This document shows, piece after piece, positions 1 through 10,342 of a stretch of 64,000 bases of DNA; position 1 is the first letter of the stretch; every line of letters starts with the position of its first letter. The stretch comes from Chrysopilus asiliformis (taxonomy: Eukaryota; Arthropoda; Insecta; Diptera; Rhagionidae): NCBI GenBank assembly GCA_964034945.1, contig OZ035961.1, forward strand, positions 30,220,184 through 30,284,183. The letters are read 5' to 3'. Position numbers and translations under genes: made by a program. The notes under the pieces were generated by a model that saw only the letters and a program-made list of their open reading frames with translations, made no database searches and was not told where the DNA came from.

Positions 1-2360
1 CAGATGGTTTGGCTGGATTGACTTTAGTTTTTTAAATACGCAAACAATTCATAAACTAATGTATGGTAAATTGACCATATTGTTTTATGAATCCGGGACA
101 GATTACCGCTGGGAGCGGGGGGAGAGAAGTCGCCTCTTCTTTTGTTTCAATTTTTTTTTGTTTGTGATCACATAAAAAGTGTTATTGTTGTTTTATATTT
201 TCAAAATATAACAAAAATTGCGCCACAGGGAAAACTTTTAGAATCAAGCATTCCACTATTGAAAATAATCAATAAAATGCGCCAAAGGCAACAATTTTTG
301 AGGAAGCGGCGCCGCAGGTGAAAATTTTTGAGTTTTGAGGTCAATTTTTTTAGTGGTTAAGAACATACAACGCTAGGTTGCATAATTCTGGGACAAAAGT
401 TTAGTTTACAAGACGCCGGGACACCATGCCTAATTCCGAGACTGTTCCGGCTATTGAAAAAAATTCTTCCATTAAATCTCTCACAGTTATAAGATTTGGA
501 GTATTTCATATTCAAAATCTGAATCTCTTCGTAAATAATTTTCTGTGTATTTTTTTCAAATAAATTGTGTAGGCTTTTCAAATAACATGTTTGTATTAAA
601 AATTTAAATATTGATACAAATAACTGACATTCCAAGGAAATTTCATTGTTGTTTCCATCTATAAATTGAAATGTTTTATTCACGATGTCATTATTTTAAC
701 ACTCTGAATATTCAATTAAATGCGAAGATAGCGATCATTTTACTTTTGATACAAATGAATTATTAATTCTAGCAATATTTTTCAAATCCGTAGGTTGGTT
801 CCATCAAATGGTATCAATATGTAAACGTCAGAGAAAAGTTCTAACATATACGGAGAAGAAAAAGCTTTTTTTTTTTTTTTAAAAAAAAAAAGAAGAATTG
901 AAATTTCATCTGTAAGTGACGAAATTCAATTCCATCTTTAAAATTTGAATTATTTAAAAACTTTATGATTTTATGTAAATGTTTATAAAAAATCAACACC
1001 ATTTGTTTATAAATAAATGTAATTAATTTATGCATTGGAGTTTTAATTTTAATTGGAAATTATTTTCAGTTTTTTTTTAATTCTTTACTATCATACTTTG
1101 TTAATACATCATAATTAAGTTTTATAATACACTTAACTTTTACTGTTTCAAGTTGCTGATATATAAATAATTAAAATATGGCCGTTTTTACTGATATGTT
1201 TTATGTTTATAATTCAGTTATTTTTTTTTTAATATCATTTTGTATCTTTGTTAAAATTGACACTTAAGCTTAACACACATAAGTCGATAATATGGCTTGA
1301 GTGTATTTATAGTGTGTATATATACATTTTGTAAATAATTAACATATTTCAATATGCAAAAAAAGATTAAATTTTTTATCTTACTAAATATAATTATAAT
1401 CATTTCTACTTACACCGTAAATTGTATAATGATAGTATTTTATAATATATTTCCTTAGCTCTAAATATGTATAGATATATATTTATTATATAATATGTAC
1501 GAATAAATTTAATATCACTTTGGTAATAACAGGCGAGCCATTCGACTCTGATATGTATCGTTACCTTGGTTGTGTCTTAACGTTAAAATTTTCATCGTCC
1601 ATTCGCAATATAAGTAAAATAATACCCTCGGACAATTATTTTGTTTGACGAGATACTTTTTTTACATCATATGCGGTTTGGAACGATTTAAAAATGATAA
1701 TTTAATAAGAAATTAATATGCTTTATTCATTGATTGACGAAATATTTCTTCCATTACACCCAAGGATTTGTGCAAACTTATTTGATATGTATGCGATATC
1801 GATGTAATTTCCGAAATACCGTCAAAACAATGATTTATCTAATCTACTTTTTATAGATATATTCACTTAATTTTTTTTTAGATTATTTTGAATTGAAAAT
1901 GGTATCTTTAAAACATAACGCTGGCTATCGCTTCTTCATTTAAAAGCAATATATATTCACAGTTTTTGAAAAAAAAGTGTTATATTGGAAAATTGTTATG
2001 AAAAAATATTTTTTTTTCATTTAACAACTTAGTAAAATAGTTATTACCTAATATAATAAGATTTTTGAATTTAAATAGGTACACGGAGATTAAAAAAAAT
2101 AGTAAATTAAACGGTTTTATAAATAGTTAATTTCTTTTACTAAAAGTTTTACTAAAAGTATAATTAATTTCCATTACAAAATCGTTAATATCAAGTACAG
2201 AAAGAGTCGATTTAACCACAAAATAGTAAATGTAACTACTAAGTAGTGAAATGTATTAAAAAAAAATATCTGGTCTTGACTATTTTTGTAAATGAAAGTA
2301 ATAGTCTCGATTCCCCATTATAAAATAGTTAAATTTACCATCTTTTATCCGCTTGCAGGA
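1..2360. other. AT-rich intronic DNA, no gene
   Basis: No ORF here looks coding. The motif GCGCCGCAGG occurs near 309 and again near 8922 and 15213, and reversed near 38974, so it is probably the end of an old repeat. Bases 2085-2340 contain AAATAGTTAA-type inverted pieces resembling 31785-31995, a degraded repeat family. The poly-T/poly-A stretch at 866-892 can fold on itself. Confidence 0.5.
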
Positions 2361-3100
2361 CACAGATATATACACTAGATTACGCACGTCTATTTCATAC
2401 GCAGGGCAAGTTTTGCCATGCTACTTGCAGGTCAATCAAAAACAGTGGGTTTTGATGAGCAAATAAGAAACTCGTTGCCCTGCTGTTTTTAAAATTAATA
2501 GTTTTTGAAATGTCGTAAAATAGCTTTTATTTATTTATCCTGCATTTCATATCTTGCTAGTTATTTTTTAAATGAGATTTTCCTTTTAAATATTGAGGAT
2601 CGTCATAGTAAGTAAGCTTTAGACTTTTTTTTTAATTTTTCAGTGATTGGTATAACAGGGCCTTGATAATAGTTATATTGGGCTGTAAAATCAAATTATT
2701 CTGTGCCATGCTGGAATATGAAATGCCCGGCAATTGGCCCTGCGTATGAAATAGACGCAGATTACGCGCTCCATGAAATCTCATAGCAAGAAAATGGGAC
2801 GGCGTCACTATAGCTGCCTCGTTTTTTCGTCGACATCCAGGGAAGTCAAGGTGTCAGTTTCTCGAATGAATTATGAGTTTATTTATGACATATTATCGTA
2901 TATGGCACTCTGAGTATGAAAGAGATTCATCGGTATAGGACTTGAATAATATTCCGTCGGGAAGCTGTATAAGCATTTCAATTCCAAAATTAGCGTTCAA
3001 TTTTATTGGATATGTACTTCTCTTTCTTTCCTCGGAATTGTATACATTTTGGTGTCCCACTTAAGATAGGAGATGGCGTAATCTAGTATATATATCTGTG
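2361..3100. mobile_element. Outer inverted-repeat element, interrupted
   Basis: Positions 2361-2385 and 3076-3100 are 25-bp inverted repeats with a single mismatch (start CACAGATATATA, end TAGATTACGC). No ORF lies inside, so this is a non-autonomous DNA element. It is split just inside its left repeat by a second element (2386-2758). I see no clear target duplication for the outer copy. Confidence 0.7.
2386..2758. mobile_element. Inner element with 9-bp target duplication
   Basis: Both ends carry CGTCTATTTCATACGCAGGG in inverted orientation. The 9-mer AGATTACGC, which is part of the outer element's left terminal repeat, occurs directly before (2377-2385) and directly after (2759-2767). That is a 9-bp target site duplication. 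A 9-bp duplication is usual for Mutator-like elements; the superfamily assignment is inference. No coding capacity. Confidence 0.75.
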
Positions 3101-3109
3101 CACGGCCTT

Positions 3110-3283
3110 TTCAATTCAGGTTGATAACAATTTTCGTCCTTGCTCGCACCTACATTCTTAAATGAATTGCGAACCAGTGATGAATTGCAACATTTGTAAG
3201 GTTCTTAGGTTGCAACTTGAAACCCATCAACAGATAGGAGTCTAGACCGATGATGTCGTTAACACCAAGCGACAACTAAGCTA
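3110..3283 (-). repeat. Fragment of tRNA-derived SINE
   Basis: The stretch GCACCTACA...ATGAATTGC...AACATTTGTAAGGTT...CTAGACCGATGATG matches the body of the SINE at 20336-20672 in the same orientation, without the tRNA-like head. A 5'-truncated or decayed copy. Confidence 0.6.
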
Positions 3284-3763
3284 AATCTATATATAAATCT
3301 GATCGTTGTCCCAAATGTGGATCGCCTTGCTTTATTTTTTGTAAAATAAAAAAAACTAATCAATTAAGATATTTTTTCACTCTTCAGTACCTTCCGCAAT
3401 TTTTAGGTATTTTCCTTCGTAATTTATTATTATTGTTTCCCGTCAACAATTAATCAATTGCAGTAAGTCAACGATTTCTGTTTTAAAATTTAAAAAAAAA
3501 TAACTAAAGGATATTGAATAGGTACTCATTTAAGCTTTTTAATATTGATAAGAAATTATTTTTTCTATAATATCCAATGATTAAAGAGTTATTTGAATTA
3601 TATTTGGAGAAAAAAATCTTCAAACTGTTCTTACTGTAATAATCGGCGGACGATCCGAATTATGTACATTTAGAACGATCCGTTTTTATTGAAACCGTAC
3701 GAATTTCGCGCTGAAATTTCACGGAAAAATTAATATTTTTGACCAATAAGAACTTCATCTTAA

Positions 3764-4011
3764 CACGTTGGCTACCATGTGAGTCACCGGTGTACACACA
3801 CTATTGTCATTACCGTCAGTTTCTCAAGTTCCATGGTTGAGTGCAGTCGCTCGTGCGGTACAAAGGGGTTTTTTTTGTGGAGCATGGAGTTCGTTTTTGT
3901 CTGTATTGATCTTGTGTTCACTGGTGACTCACAAAGTACAGAAATAATTTTTCCGTTTTTTCCCAGTGTATACAAGCGGAGTAAGCGTTTTTTTGGCTGG
4001 TAGCCAACGTG
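3764..4011. mobile_element. piggyBac-like MITE (CACGTTGGCTACCA)
   Basis: Perfect 14-bp inverted ends CACGTTGGCTACCA (3764-3777 and 3998-4011) flanked on both sides by TTAA (3760-3763, 4012-4015), the target duplication typical of the piggyBac superfamily. A second inverted pair, GTGAGTCACCGGTG and CACTGGTGACTCAC, lies inside. About 248 bp, no transposase, so mobilised in trans if at all. Confidence 0.75.
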
Positions 4012-4015
4012 TTAA

Positions 4016-5063
4016 TATAAAAATATTTACGGTATCGGGTGTTTACACTATCGATAATTCATTGTATTTTATTATCGAACCGTATTGATTAAAGCCTGTT
4101 AAGATAGGGAAAACTGTTTTTTAAATAAAATATTTGTTTTCCTGTCCTCTACTATTACAAAATTTAAAAAAATATATCTGATGTGAACAGCACATGACTT
4201 TCTTATATAAAATCTACATTCCTGCACAATTTGCACAACAACCCGAAAAATGAAATATAGAACTATGAATTCTTCTTACAAAATCTGAAATATCTCGATA
4301 TCGGTAAAAGATATCGATTTACGGTAAAAAGAAAATTTATTGAGAATTTCAACATTTTCAATTCTCCTTTTCACAATTTACAAAAAAACCGTTAGTTTGC
4401 AAGCAATAAATTCGCGAAAACCTGTTTTTTTTTCTTTTTAATGAAAATTCCTCAATAACGGTAAAAAATAGTGGACAACGGTAGCAGACAAAATTGTGGG
4501 AATCCTTTTTTTTCTTTAATTCGCGTTATACATTAAACTACCGAAAGACCGTTAGTTTTCCAGATGCAAAAGACTAATTTGTTTGTAATAACGGTATATC
4601 TCGATAACGGTGTGAGATACAAAGTTCTTGTAAAGCACAAAAGTCTAAAAAATTTAGTTTTTTTTTCAACTTTGGCCATAAATAAAACTACCGAAAAATG
4701 CGTAGTTTCGATCTTGTACACAGACTGACAGCCAGAGATACATTTTTGTAATAATGCTCCAATCGACTCAGGAGTAGGTACTCGGGAAATGTTTTTTAGG
4801 CAAAATGAAGAGGTTGAAATTTTTCATTAATACAATATTTTTTATAGTAAAGTAAAAACTGAAAATTAGAGAAAAAAAAACGAAAAGCAAATTGCGCCAC
4901 ATCATGTTAGAAATACCATTTTCAAATAAAATATATATTTTACCACTAACTTTGTCTTACACTAACAGTTAAAATAAGCTTTTCATTAAATAGTAATATG
5001 TTGTTAAATATAAGTGCACATTATGTACATGGTGCGAATATGTACATAAGTTTTCATAAATAT
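4016..5063. other. Intronic DNA with diverged AACGGTA repeats
   Basis: No gene. Between 4270 and 4735 the phrases CCGTTAGTTT and CGATAACGGT recur about every 150-160 bases, so this is a degraded tandem or nested repeat. The rest is AT-rich and featureless. Confidence 0.45.
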
Positions 5064-5069
5064 TTTATT
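5064..5069 (-). terminator. Candidate poly(A) signal of VAChT
   Basis: AATAAA on the minus strand about 215 bases after the VAChT stop codon. It is one plausible hexamer in an AT-rich region, so support is weak. Confidence 0.35.
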
Positions 5070-5283
5070 TGCCTATAGTCGAAGTAATATTAAATTTGTT
5101 AAAAAATATTATTTAGAACTCGTTAGAATGGATATCATATATAATTTTTAAAATAGCATTTTTTTAAATAATAAAACATTGTTTAAAATATCGGATCAAA
5201 TATTTTATCGAAATAAAATGAATATCCTGTCGAAAATATAAAAACAAATATACATAAAGACTAATTTTGTACATGAAATAATT

Positions 5284-7137
5284 TTAAAATCCTTTCCTAA
5301 ATGGATTCGAAACACCACCCTGTGCTTGATATTGCTGTTGGGGTTGCGGTGGCTGTTGCTGCTGTTGATATTGCTGTGCTTGGGGTTGTTGTCGCTGCTG
5401 TTGCTGCTGCGGCTCACCTTGTCGGAAGGGATTGGCGACGGGTTGCTGCGGAAGTTGCCTCTGATAGGCTTGGTTTTGTTGTTGTGATTGCAGCTGCTGC
5501 TGGTATACACCACCCTGTTCCTGATAACCGGGTTGATATTGCTGCTGATGCTGGCCGGGTTGCTGTTGCTGATAGTTTTCGTATTGGCCTTGTTGAATGT
5601 AGCCATTTTGTTCTTGATCTATATTTGTCTCCTGCATACCATCTGCTTCATTTTGATTTTTACCGTATTCTAAGTGATTTTTATATTCACCATCGACGGG
5701 CTGTTGGTCGTGCATTGTGTACGTTTGGTATTCTTTATTCGGCGGATCCGCCATTAAGATATTCGCCTCGTTCTCGAACGGCTTAAAGTCGTAAATGTGT
5801 TTCAGTTTCACGAGAACGGGTACGTAGAGTAAATTTGAAAATGCTATAATGAAATTAAGTGCCGTGAATCCTATTGCTTCTACCACACCGCCAGCAATAA
5901 TCGGCCCTACTGCATACGCTAGCGAGTATGAAATGTCGGCAATGGCATAGATGCTGCCATAAACCGAGACATATCTAACATCTACTAGATAACCTAATGT
6001 GGGCAGCAATGCTGTATCTATAAGTGCTATACCGAAGCAAATACCGCAAATGGGTATCATTAGAACTTTGTAGGAGGATGAGAAGGGTATGATAAAGCAA
6101 CATAAACCTTCTAGCGCTAGACCACCGGCTGCCATTAGCCATTGATGGTGGGGATATTGTCTGGCCATTTTTACAGTGATTATAACACCGAAGACGTGCG
6201 GGAAGAACGCCGGTAGCCAAATCATTCCGATCTTCCAGTTATCCGTAGTCAAATGGTCTTCCATCCACAGCGATATGGTTGGCTCGAGGAACGCCAGTGC
6301 GACATTGGACATCATAAGGGCACCTGCACAGACAGCGATGTACGGATCAATGAATAGCCGCCAAATTGGGATAGTATCACGTTGCACCTCTTTAGCCTGA
6401 CTGAACTGCTCCTTAAACGGTTTTATGACCAACAACAGCATCAAACCATCCAAAAGACAAATAAGGGCAAGAATCAAAAATGGCACTTCCTTACCGGCGA
6501 ATTGGTACAGAGCACCTCCGAACGGAGGCGCTACCAAACATCCGAAACTGATGAACGCCAAGGCGATGCCGAGCGCTTTCGATCTTTCATTCTCCTCAGT
6601 GAAGCGATCTGCGATCATGGCCAGGCCAGACGTATCTGCGAACGCGGATCCCGCTCCCTGCAAGGATCTGGCGAAGAACAACACACCGTAGCTTCGGCCG
6701 CAGGCGAATACAGCTGTCGAGAAGAACATAATCGTCAAACCGATCAACATGGGCAACTCATACCCTATCCGATCGATCAATGCTCCAGAGAATGGATTCA
6801 CCATCAGTTGAACGATCGCTTTCGACGCGAACAGGATTCCTGTAGCCGAGTCCTGGCCATGATGTGAATTCACCTTTATAGTGGGTCGAACTGTTACATT
6901 CCCATATTGTATTGGCGAACCGGTTACCACCTCCTCCTCACCCCAAGCACCAATATACCGCAAGTAGTCCGGGATAATAGGCACGATCACCATATACAGC
7001 ATATTATCTAACAATAGTGCAATCGATACTATAACTAAAATTAGTTTGCGCTGCGACGTCGGCTCCTGAATCTTGTCCCATACGATCTCCTTCACCTCGT
7101 TGAACTCGAGGTTCAGTACCGGTATTTTAAACGACAT
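5284..7137 (-). CDS. VAChT: Vesicular acetylcholine transporter
   Basis: A 617-residue major-facilitator protein that exchanges lumenal protons for cytosolic acetylcholine, loading synaptic vesicles of cholinergic neurons. One uninterrupted exon, ATG to TAA, as in Drosophila. Twelve membrane segments fit between about residues 32 and 445. Segment 1 has LLLDNMLYMVIVPIIPDYL with Asp44. A lumenal loop follows (about 61-95) with a glycosylation site N80-V-T. Asp401 in segment 10 (AIADISYSLAYAVGP) is the position known in mammals to be critical for transport and vesamicol binding. The C-terminal cytosolic tail (about 450-617) begins with DFKPFENEANIL and becomes very glutamine-rich from residue 515, with two NPF tripeptides (569-571, 611-613). 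It is nested inside ChAT intron 1 on the same strand, so it is expected to share the ChAT promoter. Codon usage is clearly richer in G and C than the flanks. The family assignment is certain at the level of reading the sequence. Confidence 0.97.
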   Translation of the reverse strand: MSFKIPVLNLEFNEVKEIVWDKIQEPTSQRKLILVIVSIALLLDNMLYMVIVPIIPDYLRYIGAWGEEEVVTGSPIQYGNVTVRPTIKVNSHHGQDSATGILFASKAIVQLMVNPFSGALIDRIGYELPMLIGLTIMFFSTAVFACGRSYGVLFFARSLQGAGSAFADTSGLAMIADRFTEENERSKALGIALAFISFGCLVAPPFGGALYQFAGKEVPFLILALICLLDGLMLLLVIKPFKEQFSQAKEVQRDTIPIWRLFIDPYIAVCAGALMMSNVALAFLEPTISLWMEDHLTTDNWKIGMIWLPAFFPHVFGVIITVKMARQYPHHQWLMAAGGLALEGLCCFIIPFSSSYKVLMIPICGICFGIALIDTALLPTLGYLVDVRYVSVYGSIYAIADISYSLAYAVGPIIAGGVVEAIGFTALNFIIAFSNLLYVPVLVKLKHIYDFKPFENEANILMADPPNKEYQTYTMHDQQPVDGEYKNHLEYGKNQNEADGMQETNIDQEQNGYIQQGQYENYQQQQPGQHQQQYQPGYQEQGGVYQQQLQSQQQNQAYQRQLPQQPVANPFRQGEPQQQQQRQQPQAQQYQQQQQPPQPQQQYQAQGGVSNPFRKGF

Positions 7138-7231
7138 GATCGCTAATTTATTTAACTACGTTATCAAATTAATTACGAATAGAAGTTATTGTTTCAAATC
7201 AGAGTTAGTTTCTTTTTTTTTCTTTATGGCT
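7138..7231 (-). other. VAChT 5' leader with candidate splice acceptor
   Basis: The minus strand has no ATG from 7138 to 7292 other than the VAChT start. A pyrimidine-rich acceptor candidate, TTTTTATACAAG, ends at 7230, which would give a leader of 92 bases joined to an upstream exon. An alternative acceptor, TGTTGTTAAAG, ends at 7574, but its leader would contain upstream ATGs. Which one is used cannot be told from sequence alone. Confidence 0.3.
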
Positions 7232-8480
7232 TGTATAAAAATATGTAAAAATATTAATTTTGTATTTGATGGTAATTTAATAGTTTTTTTTTCATTTAAA
7301 AATATTAAACTAAAATGATCCAGTTGTACGGTCTCAAGCGGTCATATTTGGTAGAAAACTTTATTCGTTTCGCGTTCGATTCTGCTGATGTTTTATGGTT
7401 GATTTTACCGGCTTCTGGGTAGTTTCCTACTTGGGTTGTTGTTGTTTTTGTTGTTGTTAAAAATGGTTTTTAAGGCATCATTGTTGTATGTTTGATTCGA
7501 TGTATGTTGAATGACTTAAGAAGGATTTGGTCCGTTGTTTGTGAGTAGTAGTAGTAGCATCCGTCAAGACAACCTTTAACAACACAGAAACAATATTCCG
7601 TTAGTGACTCAATATTAGACATAAGAAACTGTTTTTTTTTTGTGTTTCAAATTTCTAGTGTTCTTAGTGTAATTTTTTTTTTTAAATTTCTGTTTTAGTC
7701 TATAATAAATAAGGCAATAATTTTCTGTAGATGCAACAGTCAGCCAAGAAATAATAACAAATGTCTAAATGTTTATGATTGAAATGTTGTTTCTGTGATG
7801 AAAAGGATGTCTCTTTCGCGACGTTTAATCATATTAGTTAAAAAACTTATTATTACTTCATGTTAAATATATGAATTTTTGATTTAAGAAATTTTAATTT
7901 TTGCTAATAATTCTTTTATTCTAAATGATTTTATAATTAAATTTTTATTCTTAACAAAAGAAATCATTATTCTTATTAACAACACACATTTCAATCATAA
8001 ATTATTTATATTGGTTGACTAAGTTGGGAATAAATTATTATTTTTTTAATGGGTATTACAAAAAAAAATCATATTTTTTGAAATATTTTTTTATATATTG
8101 TAGAATATGTGAAAAAAATTATTTATGATGTATTCCAGATTTGCTGTTTTATTTGTCACAAACAGAGCCAAAAAAGAAGAATTACACTAATATGTTAAGT
8201 TTAGAGGGCACCGAATCCAAATCTTTTTTTTTTGAACCGACTTTTTAAAATTGAGACGTTGAGAGTAAAAGTGGTTCAATTTAAGATTTCGTAATATTAT
8301 AGTATTATTAAGTGTAAATTATTAAAGAAAAATCTAATGTGCATCTAAATATTTTTATCCAAAAACCCACTCTCAATAACGCTGTGGTAACAAAAAATTT
8401 CCGAATCTCGACTTTTACTCAATTATTAACTTGCTTTTGGGAAGATTTATCTATTATTGGACAGAGTGGAACCAATAGCC
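7232..8480. other. Intronic DNA upstream of VAChT
   Basis: No gene seen. AT-rich, with short simple repeats (GTTGTTTTTGTTG near 7438-7455, GTAGTAGTAG near 7546). No clear transposon boundaries. Confidence 0.4.
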
Positions 8481-8483
8481 TAA

Positions 8484-8639
8484 AGGGGCCTCCACACGTT
8501 CAATATTACTTGACAAGTATTATTGATGAAAATTTTCGTCAACTAACATTGATGGAAATTGCCTCCACACGAGACATTACTTGAAACATGAGTCATTCAA
8601 GTAAAATTGTCAAGTAACATTGAACGTGTGGAGGCGTCT
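8484..8639. mobile_element. PIF/Harbinger-like MITE, 156 bp
   Basis: Inverted ends of about 33 bp (AGGGGCCTCCACACGTTCAA and AGACGCCTCCACACGTTCAA, read inward) are flanked by TAA at 8481-8483 and 8640-8642. A 3-bp TWA duplication is characteristic of PIF/Harbinger elements. No coding capacity. Confidence 0.65.
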
Positions 8640-8966
8640 TAAGATTTGTTTCAATTTTAGTATATTATAAAAAAGGTTGATGGTTACGGAAAACGCTCGT
8701 GCGTTAGACCGATTGTACCTTGGTCCGAGTACCATTAAGTATAAAGCGTGACACTTCTGCAAAAACACACTTCTATGTATATTAGAGTATTTCTATGCGA
8801 GTTTGCTCATCCTGTGTTTAATCGTCGACAAGTTCATTTGTGTCCCCACACTAACTGTTAAATGGAACCACTACAATGAAATACAGTTTTGAAATAAAAT
8901 TATAAAATCTCGTGGAAAAACGCGCCGCAGGCGAAATTTTTCAAAAATAAAATAATTCAACTTTAT

Positions 8967-9182
8967 ATTATTAAAAAAAATAAACCACAGGCAAACATTT
9001 TAAAGGATCAAAGTCAAATATCTGTTTAAATTGAAGGTGGTACAGTTCCCAACTTTATCGTTTTCACGTTCCACAAATAATTGTGAAAACGATAAGGTTG
9101 GGAACTGTGCCACCTTCAATTTAGCGGATATTTGACTTTCATCCTTTAAAATGTTTGCCTGGTTTATTTTTTTAAATAATAA
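8967..9182. repeat. Large imperfect palindrome
   Basis: The two halves are inverted copies over about 100 bp each. Landmarks are GGCAAACATTTTAAAGGAT on the left with its complement on the right, and TTGAAGGTGGTACAGTTCCC opposite GGGAACTGTGCCACCTTCAA. Differences are a handful of substitutions and small indels. This is a foldback element; its RNA would form a long hairpin. Confidence 0.75.
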
Positions 9183-9507
9183 CAAACACTCCTTCTAGAA
9201 ATATGATATCCGACTTTTGTTTAATTAAATGTATGCTTTTATTGTGGCGTTGTAACCTATCACAATCTGTTGTGACCATCGATTGTTTTTGATAGCAACC
9301 AATTGGTATTTTTGATGGTAGGTCACAAAAAAAACTTTAAAAAATCCCTTCAGTATTATTTCAGAGTATTATTTCAGAGCTTCATGATTATTTGATTCAG
9401 TTTTTGACTTTATTTTCTTAAAGTGAATAAAATCTTTGCAAATCTGTGAAAATTGTGGAGAAAATGCGTGCACCGTGCACGTTCAATTATAGGAAAAGTT
9501 AAAAAAA

Positions 9508-9706
9508 ATGTTTTTGAAAAAGCTTTTATTTAAAAAAAATTCACCAAAAAGGAAAAAAAAATTTTGTGGGCACTGCGTATCAGAAATAAAATCGAGATGT
9601 ATGCTTTTATATCGCTTTAATTTCTGATATTACAGTGCCCAAAAATTATTTTTTCCATTTTATTTTTTTTTTGTGAAAAAAAAATATTTTTTAAAATTTT
9701 TCTTTT
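9508..9706. mobile_element. Palindromic MITE, AAAAGCTTTTATTT family, copy 1
   Basis: Arms run from AAAAAGCTTTTATTTAAAAA through GGGCACTG and back through CAGTGCCCAAAAATTATTTT. Related copies stand at 30601-30763 and 56786-56966, and a core at 61866-61940 (AGCGAGATAAA and its complement). No ORF. Confidence 0.6.
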
Positions 9707-9834
9707 TAATTTTTTTAATTTTATCCTTTTTAGTCATTTCGTATTTATCTAGTATCACTAAAAATACAAAAGACGTCTGTCTTTCGCCACGCTTGTTTAT
9801 ACTCTTTAGTTTTCGTATATTCTTACGGACCTTT

Positions 9835-10165
9835 TGACTCCAGAATCGAAAACCCCCAGATGAGATTTTTTCCGGAAAATTTGAGGGAAAGGATAATCAC
9901 GTTATGCTTAAAGGACTTTCCATTACCCTTACAGATTTTTTGATGTCAGAATCGGATTCAGCGGCCCCAAAAACCCCCGGATAATTTTTTTTTCATGAAA
10001 ATTTATGACGAGGATAAAAACGTTATCCTTACAGGACATTTCGTTATCCTTACGGATTTGTTAATGCCAGAATCGGATTCAGCGGCTCCAACAACCCTGA
10101 AATAAGATTTTTCCCGCAAAATTTGAGGAAAATGGTAATCACATTATCCTTACAGAGCCTTCCTT
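9835..10165 (-). repeat. Three tandem modules of a Helitron-like element
   Basis: The phrase CAGAATCGGATTCAGCGGC...CCCCAAAAACCCCCGGAT...GGATAAT.ACGTTATCCTTACAG repeats about three times with a period of 120-130 bases. The same module appears once at about 12370-12480 and twice at 30870-31340, next to Helitron-like ends there, so this is probably the interior of one such element. Confidence 0.5.
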
Positions 10166-10180
10166 TATCCTTAGATGGAC

Positions 10181-10342
10181 CCGAGTACCATCTGAGAACC
10201 GGTTTCGAGTCGAAGACAACAAAGAGAAGTCTCTTTTTTTTTTGTTTGGAGATCATCATATTTTTTTTTGTTTTTTTTTGTCTTCGGCTCAAACCTGTTT
10301 CTTAGACGGTTCTGCCTGCTGAACTCGGATCCGCGTACTCGG
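10181..10342. mobile_element. Foldback MITE with CCGAGTAC ends
   Basis: Left end CCGAGTACCATCTGAGAACC and right end, read inward, CCGAGTACGCGGATCCGAG. The halves also share GGTTTCGAGTCGAAGACAA with its complement TTGTCTTCGGCTCAAACC. The centre is a poly-T tract. No ORF of substance. Confidence 0.5.

Noticed and set aside
1..5200. ChAT exon 2 on the minus strand
   Set aside because: I looked for the conserved segment that follows exon 1 and found nothing resembling it; it must lie left of the window.
5301..5786. 161-codon frame on the plus strand, rich in alanine and valine
   Set aside because: It is the antisense of the glutamine-rich VAChT tail; CAG/CAA repeats read backwards stay open.
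6382..6867. 161-codon frame on the plus strand
   Set aside because: Shadow of the VAChT coding strand; no domain.
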